Shown: positions 1 to 10,034 of the stretch, in pieces | How positions within the stretch are numbered: the stretch's first letter is position 1 | How the letters are laid out: every line of letters starts with the position of its first letter | Origin: Chlorops oryzae | Lineage: Eukaryota > Arthropoda > Insecta > Diptera > Chloropidae | Direction of reading: 5' to 3' | Length of the DNA stretch: 64,000 bases | NCBI GenBank assembly: GCA_020466095.1 | Contig: CM035806.1 | Location: 115,110,950 to 115,174,949, forward strand | Translations under genes and position numbers: made by a program | The notes under the pieces: model-generated | Databases searched by the model: none | What the model was told of the DNA's origin: nothing | What the model saw: only the letters and a program-made list of their open reading frames with translations

Positions 1-227
1 AAGTTCTCGCTAATGATCGGTATCTAGTGGAAGACTTACCAGATGCGCAAGTCACGCAACGTCGCTATACCAACGTAATCAGTATCGATCACCTGAAGCC
101 ATGGTGCGCATTAAGTCCAGAACTTGAACCAGACGATGAAGATGATGATAATGGTGTCCAGGAGGACATTATGTCAGAAGTGGCCGAGCTGTCAGAGACA
201 CAGAGAAGCAAGGGCAGTGGTTGCTGA
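1..227 (+). pseudogene. Gypsy-type LTR retrotransposon integrase C-terminus (partial)
   Basis: An open frame enters from the left edge and ends in TGA at 225-227. The peptide includes RYLVEDLPDAQVTQRRY and then ISIDHLKPW, the pattern seen at the C-terminal end of insect Ty3/gypsy integrases, where a small SH3-like fold is followed by 'D.LKPW'. After this it becomes acidic (EPDDEDDDN) and unstructured, as gypsy pol tails often are. Only about 75 codons are visible, so protease, RT, RNase H and the integrase core, if present, lie left of the window. No 3' LTR could be recognised downstream. Family assignment is from motif memory; BEL/Pao is the main alternative. Confidence 0.6.
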
Positions 228-941
228 GTCGTCGAAGTGCGTTGACGTGCGTCACTTTAAAATCAGTATAATGAGAAGTCTATATTGTTATTTGTCTTTT
301 TTTTTAAGTCAACTCTTCAAAATATTTAATCATTAAAAAAACTCTTGTTACGTGAAAATCGGTTGTTCTGACAAATTTAACTAATTTTAACCCTATCCGA
401 ATAGGGTACTTTTCGAGAAAATTGGTTTTGACTGATATTCTTGCTCGAAAAAAAAACGATCACAGACAAACGATTATTTTTTACTCGAAAAAAATTTTAT
501 AAAATCAATTTTTGACTGAAAACTTAAACTCAAGGAATAACGGTTATAAAAAAACAAGCACTTTTATAACCGTTATTTCGTGATTTTTATAATAAAAATC
601 ATAACCGTTACGGTCCCTGCATACAACTCTTATTTTATTTTGTATTTAATTAAATTTGTTTGACAAACTTCAATGATTTAATGTCCAAATTTTATCGCAG
701 AACTGGTCCGAAAATAAAGAGAACTTTTGACAATTGACACCTTGACTTAGATAAGTTTTAGATTTAACGGTAAATAAGCCTCCGAAGATGACTACTTCGA
801 GGATGGTATGAAAACTTATATTAACACTGTAACATTAAAATTTCCTACCAGTAAACTCATTAAACTAATAAATAACTCAACTATTCTATACTATCCGAAT
901 TCATAGATCCTGAACAAAATTCAGAAGAAATAATATCCTTA
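228..941. other. AT-rich stretch without a recognised gene; contains a hairpin
   Basis: No convincing coding frame was seen. The notable object is a perfect 16-bp inverted repeat (AATAACGGTTATAAAA and its complement) at 536-577 with a 10-bp loop, followed by a further 'ataaccgtta' at 600-609. It could be the 3' untranslated or LTR part of the gypsy remnant, or a small palindromic element. Confidence 0.35.
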
Positions 942-1988
942 ATGCGAAGCAATGATTTGACTGCTGAACAAAGGGATAATTTATGGGGAAAATGTTCACA
1001 ATACCGTTTCCATACAATCGAAAATGCCAAATCTACCACCGAAATCATACATCTATGGCCTGAATATAAAAAAGCTTATGGATTTCGTTTTGTAAGTACC
1101 ACACAAAGTATAGTTAAAAATTTTAATCTAAAGACAACGGGCGATGACTATGGGGCTATTTCCACTAGCACCGCATTTAGCATTTTTCAAAAATTGTTTC
1201 ATATTTTACATATTACTGAATAATGCAATACGAATTCTCATGTCGTTGTTGTTTTATTTTGAACATAATTTTTGAGTATTTTGCAAAAATGCGAAAGAAA
1301 TGCTACAAATTGTCGAGTTGTCATCGTCATATTAAAGATGCAAATGCTAAATGCTGCTTAGTGGAAATAGCTCCTATAACACTTTAACTTGTTTTATTTA
1401 CAGATTGATATTGATTTCAAAATAAAATATCCCTTTGCAAAGCAAATGCTTGTGGACTGGGAGTCAAAATCTCGAAAACTTCAAAAATTTCTAAAAATGA
1501 AAGTATGTAATGCTCAAGCATCTCAATTACTAAACGGAATAGATGACATGAGCGAAGGTTAGTTTTAAAAAAATTAAATTTTTTACCCCCTTATTCATAA
1601 TCACATTTTAAATTTTAAACAGTGTTAAAATTATATTTTAGTATTGAAGTTGGAATTTAAACAGTGTTGTAAATTCAAAATGTGATTCCGAATAGGGCCA
1701 TTAAGCTTTACATTTATTTTTCTTTTTTAAATCACAGATTCTCGGTGTTATGTACTTCTTTGGGCGTCACATTTCTTGTTTCCTCCACCACAAAAGGTCG
1801 TAACAGGAACGTCTGGGGCAAAATTGCGAAAGAAGTTTACGATTGCCGATTCTCAGGATTCATTTGCAATTCTTGCAAAGACCAAAGCGGAAATAGAGAT
1901 AAAATTAAAACTTCTACAACTACAGGGAACACCGATTCAACCATGCCTGCTAATCGTGGGAGACATTTCAAATATTAAAGAAATATAA
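942..1988 (+). CDS. Uncharacterised protein, three exons
   Basis: Three coding blocks join in frame through canonical splice sites: 942-1091 (donor GTAAGT), 1404-1557 (acceptor TTTACAG, donor GTTAGT) and 1738-1988 (acceptor ATCACAG, stop TAA). Junction phases agree (0, then 1), giving 184 residues. The N-terminal part (LTAEQRDNLWGKCSQYRF, then a 'WPEYK' block and, across the intron, 'IDIDFKIKYP') resembles a family of unnamed proteins found in many animal genomes, often in many copies, so it may be a domesticated or mobile gene. The middle is basic and the third exon holds FPPPQKVVTG. The frame is open upstream of the ATG back to 876, so an earlier exon or start is possible. A read-through ORF continuing past the first donor is the less likely alternative. 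Function unknown. Confidence 0.6.
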
Positions 1989-2515
1989 TATATATATATT
2001 TTGATGGGAATCAGTACATCCAGTTAAATTTGGTTAAAGCTGCCGATATTTGTTTTAAGCTATTTTTTATTTTTAACTTGAAGTATCCACAAGAGTCAAC
2101 AGTATTTTACAACTTCATTGACGCATTATTCTTTAATATTAGTTTAAAATATAGCGGTAAAATTTTTTCCATAGTAAGCGATATCGTGAACATAGAGTAA
2201 ATTAGGCTAAGTGACATACAATTCAGAGAAAAAAGGGTTTTTTGTTGCCCTGTGTTATTGTTAATGGTATGCAAGAGTAAAATAATATCAATCTTTCCTT
2301 CTTCTGTAATAGTAACGTTACTGAATAAACGTTAAATTTTTTTGAAATAAAATTAAAATTTGGCGCAAAATATGAAAAAAGAACTTCATTTATTTTTCAA
2401 TTGTAATTTATAACACTGGTTGAGAAGGTGTATTTGGTTAAGTACACAACTCTGCTGTTTAGAGCCAATTTCACCAAGCATACCTAAGTAAAAATCGTCG
2501 TTTAAGTACAGATTT

Positions 2516-2890
2516 AACAGATACAACTATAGGGGCTGCCCCGTATATGCAGCTCTGAAGCAAAAATTTAACGTTGCCAGACAACGGGTTAATCAATCGA
2601 ATTTTCCTAATTTTGCATCGAGCGAATTCCCACAACTTCCAACCAACTTAGCACCTCAGCCAATGGCTCCTAATCTGCGTACTCAGCAAACAAGCTACGC
2701 TAAAGTTGTCGCACAAGCTCCGGCACTTTCTAACGATCGAAGCGCAATTAATAATTTAGAGTCAATTCTCAAATCCTTTATGCAAAAGCTTGAAAAATTC
2801 ATGGATTTTGTGCAAAGCATGATGAGTAATCTAATGGGAAGCATGGTACAAAACCAGAACATAATTAATAGATTAATTAACGCAGAATGA
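2516..2890 (+). pseudogene. LINE ORF1 (gag-like) C-terminal fragment
   Basis: The frame is open from the 5' truncation point to TGA at 2888-2890. It begins with RGCPVYAALKQK, which in jockey-type ORF1 proteins follows the last CCHC zinc knuckle, then a Pro/Gln-rich linker and a helical, Met-rich tail (MQKLEKFMDFVQSMMSNL) of the kind ending jockey ORF1. The RNA-binding knuckles are lost. Its stop overlaps the ORF2 start as ATGA at 2887-2890, an arrangement that suggests coupled translation; the second LINE in this window has the same overlap. Confidence 0.75.
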
Positions 2891-5526
2891 ATGCGATTAA
2901 AATTTGTCACTGGAATGCAAACGGTATAAGCCAACATATACTTGAAGTAACACAATTCTTAAATAAAAATAATATCGATATTATGTTATTATCGGAAACT
3001 CATTTAACGCAAAAAAACTATATTCATATTCACGGATATAATTTTTATACCACAAACCACCCTGAAGGCAAAGCTCATGGTGGCTCTGGGGTTTTTATTA
3101 AGAAAACGATACAACACTACGAATTAGAACCGTATAGTGAAAAATATCTACAAGCAACTACAATATGCTTAATAACTAGCGAAAATAAAATAACCGTTTC
3201 AGCAGTTTATTGTCCACCAAGATTTGTAGTGACTACAAATCAGTTCCAAAAATTTTTTGACAATCTTGGTTCAAAATTTTTGGCAGCTGGAGACTTCAAT
3301 GCTAAGCATACTTTCTGGGGTTCCAGATTAACTTCACCTAGGGGTCGCCAATTGTTTGCAGCGCTTGGAAAATCACTCGACATTATTTCATCAGGTCATC
3401 CAACATACTGGCCATCTGACCCAAACAAAATCCCAGACGTTATTGACTTCGGAATTGCTAAAGGCCTTAAACGGAACGAGATAACAGTCAACGCATGTGA
3501 CGACTTATCGTCTGATCATTCTCCAGTAGTGATAGTACTTAAAAAGCTAAATATCGTAAACCCAACAAACAAGACCTTAAGCTACATCGATTGGGCTCAA
3601 TATAAGGTTGAGGTCGATAGCCGAATGCGTAGTAATCCAGAACTTAACTCGCCTAGAAAAATTGATGAAGCCGTTCAATTTTTAAGCTCAACAATAAAAA
3701 CTGCTGTGAATACCGTAAAGGTCACGAGAAAGATCTCCAAAGGCAAGACAATGTTCCAATCAGACATTGACATTCTTGTGACAGCAAAGAGAAAAGCTCG
3801 ACGCAAGTGGCAAATGCTCCGATCACCCAGTTCCAAACTTAATTATAATTTAGCAACCAAAGCCCTAAGAGAAGCCCTCGCGGACAGTAATAACCACGCG
3901 CTACAGTGTTACTTGGAAAACGTTTGCCCTAACAAAGAACAAAACTACTCTCTCTGGAAAGCAGCAAGAAAGTTTAAAACTCCTAAACAATTTATTTCAC
4001 CAATTCGTAAAACAGATGGCTGATGGGCGCGCAGCGAAGAAGAAAAAGGAACTGTTCTCTCTCACCACCTAACAAAAGTCTTCCAACCGAATCCGCAAGT
4101 AATTGCCTTCCATCCTGAAATCTGCATCCCATCTATTGTAGAAAATCCAATAAAAATAAGATCTCATGAACTGAAAGAAGCCTTTGCCAACATAAACCCT
4201 AAAAAATCACCTGGCCACGACGAAATCTCCGGAAAAATGCTAAAAATGTTACCCGACAGCGCAGTCATGTTTATTTTATTAATTTTCAACCGCATTCTTG
4301 CATTAGGGTACTACCCTGAACAATGGAAAATCGCAATGGTCAAAATGATACCAAAACCAGGAAAAGATCCTACTGTCGCGGCCTCCTACAGACCAATAAG
4401 TCTACTACCTCATCTATCAAAAATCTTCGAGAAAGTTCTCCTCTATAAAATCTTTCCATATTTAACGCAGAGTGCAATAATTCCTAACCACCAATTTGGC
4501 TTTAGAAAACAGCATGGAACTATTCAACAAGTCCATAGACTTACAAAGGTCATTCACGAAGCTTACCAAAATAAAAAATACTGCTCTTCGGTATTCCTGG
4601 ATATAGCTCAAGCCTTCGATAAAGTATGGCACGAAGGTCTCCTCTTCAAAATTAAACGCTATCTGCCAAAAAATGTACATAAAATCCTCCAGACTTACCT
4701 AACACAACGCACCTTTTGTATTAAATACGGTACATTTGTGTCAGATAAGATCGTCATGAGAGCAGGCGTCCCTCAAGGTAGTGTGCTTGGACCATTTTTA
4801 TACCTTATCTACACCATCGACTTCCCAACTTACTCGGACAACACAGTTGCAACTTTTGCCGACGATACTGCAATTCTAAGTACCCACAGCAATCATCGAA
4901 CTGCATCTCTAAACTTGGCAGCGCACATTAAACTCGTGGAGAAATGGCTGGCAAAGTGGCGCATCAAAATCAACGTAAAAAAATGCGTACACGTCACATT
5001 CACTCTCAGGAAAGAAACATGTCCTTCTGTGAAAATAAACAACGTCCTTATCCCGCAGGCCAATGAGACCAAATATCTGGGTGTCCACTTAGATAGAAGG
5101 CTCACTTGGAAAGCCCATATAAACAGCAAAAAAAAGCAGATGAACCTTAAACTTCAACAGCTATATTGGTTGCTAAATAAAAACTCCAAACTCAGCATCG
5201 AAAACAAAGTACTGCTCTATAAGGCTATTATTAAGCCAATCTGGACTTACGGAATTGAGTTGTGGAGCTCTGCATGCAACACAACAATAGAAAAAATACA
5301 AAGAGTGCAAAATAAAATATTGAGGCAAATAACAAGTGCCCCATGGTATGTTAGAAACTCTAACATCCATAAAGACCTTAATATCCCTTTAGTAAAGGAC
5401 ATTATAAATGACTTCATCCCCAAATATAAAGCTAAATTATTAACTCATCCAAACGAACTGGCCAGGCGACTACTCGATGAACCCTCTAATACACGGCTAA
5501 GAAGAAAATCCTTGATGGCAACATAA
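2887..5526 (+). pseudogene. LINE ORF2: endonuclease + reverse transcriptase, one stop codon
   Basis: The frame spans 880 codons with a single interruption, TGA at 4021-4023; the part after it is in the same frame. The N-terminal third is an APE-type endonuclease: CHWNANG, SETHL, GDFNAKH and SSDHSP carry the metal and catalytic positions. After a basic linker comes the RT with KMIPKPGKDP, SYRPISLLP, FGFRKQHG, FLDIAQAFDKVWHEGL, AGVPQGSVLGP and the catalytic FADD near 4855-4866. A C-terminal region (RQITSAPWYVRN) matches jockey proteins. Size is normal for the clade (about 880-920 aa). Apart from the nonsense codon it looks young, but it cannot be translated whole without read-through. Confidence 0.88.
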
Positions 5527-6325
5527 AGCTATATGAAAAAATCATTACTTGTATATTTGTAAAGAAGAAAAAAAAAATATGTAACTGCTTTAGCACACTA
5601 TTTAGTTTTAAGATTTGAATAACAAATTGTTAATTCCACTAAGGAAGATTCAATTAAAAGAAAAAAGAGAGAAAAAAAAAAAAAAAAAAAAAAAAAGTAC
5701 AGATTTTCATTTTCACCAACCTAAATGGCAAGTCGAACTTAAGTGATCCATATCGGGCACTTAAGTAGAGTTTATGCAACTCTGTGTTGTCGTAATGGAA
5801 ACAGCTGATTTAAAAAGAAAACTATTTATGTATATGGAAACTTGTTTTATTTATCATGTCCTTAGCTCTTGCGTTAACTTTATCAGTTTGTGTGCACTCA
5901 ATTATAGACTTCTTGCTTTGAACGCACGCAGGAAGTAAATCTATATCTTCTTCTGAAAATTTTTTAGTGCGGGACTCCATGTCTTATTTATTTATGTTTT
6001 AAATCAGCTGATTACGACGGTGTTGCACTAAAAATAAAAGGTGCTGCCGTACTTCCGCGTCACTAAATTTTTTATTTGATGAAACCGGCTGAAACTTAAA
6101 TGCGTACTTAAGTGCCAATCGGTACTTAAACTTAAATGCCTTTGGTGAAATTGCCTCTTAGTAACTATTAGGAACTTAAGTCATAAATTGTTGTATTTGA
6201 GTTAGTTATACCATCTTATAGAAAATTTTCCGCTCTTTCGATTGGTATCAACGACGTAAGTCGGCTATTTCATATTAGTGTAATAAAACAATCATTTACA
6301 ACTGCTCAATACTTACATACTGTCT

Positions 6326-6668
6326 GCGTGGATTTGATTAAGTTAGCAACTAACTTGAACAATATTTTTGGTTGAGGGTAAAAATGGCTATGCGTGGATT
6401 TGATTAAGTTAGCAACTAATTTGAACAATATTTTTGGTTGAGTGTAAAAATGGTTATGCGTGGATTTGATTAAGTTAGCAACTAATTTGAACAATATTTT
6501 TGGTTGAGTGTAAAAATGGTTATGCGTGGATTTGATTAAGCTAGCAACTAATTTGAACAATATTTTTTGTTGAGTGTAAAAATTGTTGTGCGTGGATTTG
6601 ATTAAGTTGACAACTGACTTGAACAATAGTTTTGGCTGAGTGTAAAAAATAAAATTCGTGGATTTAGC
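6326..6668. repeat. 66-bp minisatellite, about five copies
   Basis: The unit begins 'gcgtggatttgattaag' at 6326, 6392, 6458, 6524 and 6590, exactly 66 bp apart, with a degenerate sixth start near 6656. Because 66 is 22 codons, the minus strand stays open as a 22-residue repeat protein (ILFKLVANLIKSTH), but codon drift between copies shows no sign of protein selection. A partial inverted copy (taatcaaatacacgcac) lies near 6752. Confidence 0.85.
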
Positions 6669-6689
6669 AACTGCGTTAATTGAATCCAC

Positions 6690-7029
6690 GCAACTTGTGA
6701 TAAGCTGAGTTTTGATTATATTTTGTTTGTATTTACAACCAAATTAATCAAATACACGCACATAAGATTTTGTGTGTTGAGGGAAAATTCTTATTAATCA
6801 ATTCAGAAAGTTCATTTGCCAGGCTCGTTTGTTGAGCTAATTCAAATTATCAATTTATCTCGGTAAAGGGATATAAATCACATCAATTTTGGAATTGAAT
6901 ATCCACCTTTCCCCGGGAACGGGAAAACCATCGCATGACCGATTATATGCCATTGAGCAATAGAAACAACTGCACACGGAGTTTTTTAAAAATCTGCTCA
7001 CTTATATGATGTGTGTTAGGTGTACCTAC
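6690..7029. other. Spacer, no recognised feature
   Basis: AT-rich sequence holding the inverted half-copy of the minisatellite unit (6740-6768). If the exon to its right is real, the rest of that gene should lie here or further left, but no matching second exon was recognised. Confidence 0.3.
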
Positions 7030-7298
7030 CCATCTTCCACTTCCGTAGAGCTCGCACTAAGAAACTCTTCCTCCCAGAGCTCGGCTTCATCCAATTGCAT
7101 CAAATTAGATTTCTTTACTTTGCATTTATATTTTAGCCAGTCTGCTTCTGGCTTGCTTTTGGCGGTCTTTCGCAGACTTGTTGCGTTTTTATTCGGCCAG
7201 GATAATATTCCGTTTTGCTCCCAACTGCTGGGTACATACGCATACTCCAAACGCGAAGAATCACCGGGAAGTTTAATAATAGCCACGACTTTGTACAT
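7030..7298 (-). CDS. Probable first exon of a DUF4806-type insect gene
   Basis: Reading leftward from ATG at 7298, 89 codons are open up to a good donor (GG|GTAGGT, GT at 7029-7028). The start MYKVVAIIKLPGDSS, then 'YAYVPSSW', 'LSWP' and a basic stretch ending in 'DWLKYKCKV', resembles the N-terminal segment of the multicopy insect proteins that carry DUF4806 further on. The acidic end (DEAELWEEEFLS) would be a linker. No second exon was found, so the gene is either interrupted or truncated. This is a recognition from pattern memory, not a search result. Confidence 0.4.
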
Positions 7299-7612
7299 TT
7301 AATTTCACCAAATTCGAAAATCGAAACAAAAACTTCAAACTTGAAATCAGAAGCAGCGCAAAGAAGTGCGATATCTGCACCAGTGATGCCAGAGTATTGC
7401 AAAAAAAAAAACACAAACATTATCAAAAACCTCCTTCCCTTCTTTTGAAAACGAAAAGACACGAAATAACCCACAACGATGTTTTCCCCAAGAATTGGGT
7501 GTAGTGGATTTAAAAGCATAAGAAGTTAACAAACCATTTTTATATAAAAACAAAGGAAACACGATTGATGATTGTTTTGATTCAGATTTAATAAAAATCC
7601 CCAAAGGTGTAT
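7299..7612. other. Spacer upstream of the 7030-7298 exon
   Basis: If the exon is real, this is its 5' region. No TATA box or initiator was convincing. The opposing ORFs here overlap in several frames and look accidental. Confidence 0.25.
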
Positions 7613-8315
7613 ATGGGGCAAAACACGTCAAGTGTACCAGCGGCAAAATTTTATCTCCCATATTTGGATGGAACTTGGTACAGTTGTAAAGATGTATGAC
7701 TTCGATAAATGTGCAAAAAAAGAGTACGTTTTGATCACAGGTTGCCGAGATACAGGGTGCCAAAGTTTAGGTTTTTGCGTCTCAGAACATATTTCATTGA
7801 ATTGCAGTGGAGCTAAAATCGCCTGGCAAAAAAATTTTTCGAATTTTTCTTTTAAAAAATTTGCTGAACTTTTCTAAAACAAAACTTAAAAAATTTTTGG
7901 ATAACGGTAAATGAGAGAAATTCGGCATTTTAGTTTTATTTCTTGATTTTCTATTTAGGAGAAACGTTATGTTTTTCTATTTTTTAACAGCTTTCAAGAC
8001 GTTTACCTAGCATATTTCCCTCAATTACCAAAAAGCGAGCGCATGATTGTCAAGCGCAATCGTTACCTGCTGTATTGTATGTGCGCTAGCTTACTGGTTA
8101 TTGAGGGAAACATGCTAGGTAAACGTCTTGAAAGCAGTATTTGGAGCATTTATTATGGTCGGCTGATTATAATTCGTACATCATTATAAGGGGAAGAAAC
8201 AAGCTTCAATTCGAAGTTAAAAAAAAAATAGAAAAACATTACGTCTCTCCTAAATAGAAAATCAAGAATAAAACTAAAATGCCAAATTTCTCTCATTTAC
8301 CGTTATCCAAAAACT
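7613..8315 (+). repeat. Repeat family A, copy 1, with large inverted repeats
   Basis: It starts 'ggggcaaaacacgtcaag' and runs to 'catttaccgttatcc'. Two nested inverted repeats are present. The outer pair (about 7900-7986 and 8217-8310) holds 'taacggtaaatgagagaaatt' and its complement. The inner pair (7992-8030 and 8094-8132) holds 'ctttcaagacgtttacc' and its complement. Further partial copies lie at 8787-9270 and 57237-57416. No coding sequence is apparent, so it is probably a non-autonomous foldback/MITE-like DNA element. Confidence 0.65.
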
Positions 8316-8700
8316 TTGCGTGAAAAAACCTAAAAACGGGGGAAATCACCAATCTCGCATCACTGCTGTGAGCCGGTTTCTCAATCAGCTGGGCAGACAA
8401 TGTCACACATAGTTGTGGTAATAGGGCGATAAAGGCAAAATGACTTATTAGGTCGAAATAACTGTAGAATGCCCCAACAAGAAGCGCGACTTTGAAGGCA
8501 GAATTACTTAATTAGGGAAAAATGGCTTATAGGTCGAAATTTAAAAGTAAATTTTACCTAAAAGGTTATGAAATTAAGGAAATTCGACCTTGAGGTCGAA
8601 CTTCGAGCTCCGCCATGTTTTTCGAATGGCAAATTGAGAATTATTCTTCTGCATATGTTATGTTTTTTCTTTAAGAAAAAACATTTTGTTACAGCAATAT
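8316..8700. other. Unassigned spacer
   Basis: No gene, tandem repeat or inverted repeat recognised. It contains three short 'aggtcgaa' occurrences (8451, 8533, 8592) without regular spacing. Confidence 0.25.
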
Positions 8701-8786
8701 TTTTATACCCAGCGTAAGCGGGCTATATTAGTTTTGTGCGAATCTTGTAACAGGGAGAACTAAGCTCCGGAGATATAGACATATAT
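8701..8786 (-). mobile_element. DINE-1-like family B, 3'-end fragment
   Basis: The stretch from 'ttttatacccagcg' to 'gatatagacatatatat' is the complement of the 3' end of the full family B units at 37229-38556 and 40531-41560. It abuts repeat family A copy 2 with no spacer, so one was broken by the other or by a deletion. Confidence 0.75.
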
Positions 8787-9270
8787 ATGGGGCAAAACAC
8801 GTCAAGTGTACCACCGGCAAAATTTTTTCTCCCCGATTTGGATGAAACTTGGTACAGTTGTTAAGATGTAAGAGTACGTTAAATGTGCAAAAAAAGAGTA
8901 AATTTTTATCACAGGTTGCCGAGATACAGGGTGTCAAAGTTTAGATTTTTGCTTCGAGGAACATATTTCATTGAATTACAATGGGGCTAAAATCGCCTCG
9001 CTTCAAAAATTTCTCGAATGTTTCTTAAAAAAAATTTTCTGAACTTTTCGAAAACAATACTTTAAAAAATTTTTGATAACGGTAAATGAGAAAAATTTGC
9101 CGATTTAGTTTTATTTCTTGATTTTCTAGGAGACGTTATTTTTTTTTTATTTTTTTTTTTAATTTTGAAGTTTTTTCCCCTTTAAAATGATGCATAAATC
9201 AGAATGGGCGGACCATAATTAGTGGTCCAAATACAGCTTTGAAGACGCTTACCTAGCATTTTTTCCTCAA
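8787..9270 (+). repeat. Repeat family A, copy 2
   Basis: It begins 'ggggcaaaacacgtcaag', closely matching copies 1 and 3, and continues through 'gataacggtaaatgag' and 'cttgattttcta' to 'agctttgaagacgcttacctagc'. It lacks the right-hand inverted arm of copy 1, so it is a half unit. Any ORFs in it are also shared with the other copies and show no coding constraint. Confidence 0.65.
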
Positions 9271-9803
9271 TGGTTATTGCATAAACAGATACAGATATTT
9301 TACTGCCGTTTTGTATAGAATTTGTTTTATGTTTTTCTGGAAAAAGTTGAATAGCTTCGGCTATTTTCAACCAATTGTCAAGGGCTATGCATCATTTTAT
9401 TGGAAATTAAATGTTTTTTCTTAGATATTGCCCATGTCAAGGTTTGGTAGTGGAACAGATTGGAATAAAATGGCTTCAAAGTGGAAAAATTTGGAAAAAA
9501 AACTCGAAAAAACTCTCTACCACTGGAAAAATCCAATAAACTAATATAATTTCAGCAAGCTGTTTATATTTTCCGAAAGACCATTCTTTTGGCTTTTTAG
9601 TGCCATAAGAAAAATTAAAATCGTATGATAAACAGCGAATCAAAAAGTATTAATATATAAAGAGCTGACAATGTACTCTATCGGCTCTCTTTGCATTTTG
9701 AATATCATACCACGCATATGGCGATACACTTCGTACCTAATGCCATTTCGTCCCATCTCATTATGTGAACAGTGATTGAAAACAGAAAAACGATTAGCGA
9801 GTG
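9271..9803. other. Unassigned AT-rich spacer
   Basis: No recognised coding region or repeat structure up to the TSD of the MITE at 9804. Confidence 0.25.
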
Positions 9804-10034
9804 CATGATACAAGAAAACAAGATAGCGCCACTTCAGTACAGCTATTTTGATACTCTCTTTGAGAGCCGAAAATTCAGTTTGTGACGTCACTGAGCGAGA
9901 AATTGTTGTTGTTTCCCATGCTATTCAAAAAAGGAAAAAGCCGGTTTAACATGGGAAACAACAACAACGAATCGCGATTTTGAGTTTGTGGCGTTTCCTC
10001 TCTCAAGTGGCGCTATTTGTTTTCTTGTATCATG
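9804..10034. mobile_element. hAT-type MITE, family E copy 1 (231 bp)
   Basis: Terminal inverted repeats read CATGATACAAGAAAACAA with a continuing 'tagcgccactt' on both ends. Flanks are AGCGAGTG (9796-9803) and GGCGAGTG (10035-10042), an 8-bp TSD with one mismatch. The interior contains TGACGTCA and 'gggaaacaacaacaa'. The second copy at 12382-12574 has a perfect 8-bp TSD. The 8-bp duplication places it with hAT elements; no transposase is encoded. Confidence 0.85.

Larger units (their letters stand above)
2516..5696 (+). mobile_element. Jockey-clade LINE, 5'-truncated, with TSD
   Basis: The element starts inside ORF1 and ends in a poly(A) tract at about 5672-5696. It is flanked by the direct repeat AAGTACAGATTT (2504-2515 and 5695-5706; the two leading A's are ambiguous with the tail). 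A 5' truncation, an A tail and a 10-12 bp TSD are the marks of target-primed reverse transcription. It holds the end of ORF1 and a nearly complete ORF2 with endonuclease and reverse transcriptase. It landed in the palindromic repeat that surrounds it. Confidence 0.9.
2440..6180. repeat. Palindromic (foldback-type) repeat interrupted by a LINE
   Basis: Outside the LINE at 2516-5696, the two flanks are inverted copies of each other. 'gccaatttcaccaagcat..' near 2465 matches the complement of '..aaatgcctttggtgaaattgcc' near 6135, and 'gttgtcgtaatggaaacagctgatttaaa' near 5788 matches the complement of 'tttaaatcagctgattacgacggtg' near 5999. Without the LINE the unit would be about 560 bp and fold into a long imperfect hairpin, a MITE-like structure. 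Exact ends and TSD could not be fixed. Confidence 0.55.

Noticed and set aside
6306..6689. A 127-aa repeat protein on the minus strand
   Set aside because: The frame stays open only because the DNA period (66 bp) is a multiple of three; no start context, domain or selection signal is seen.
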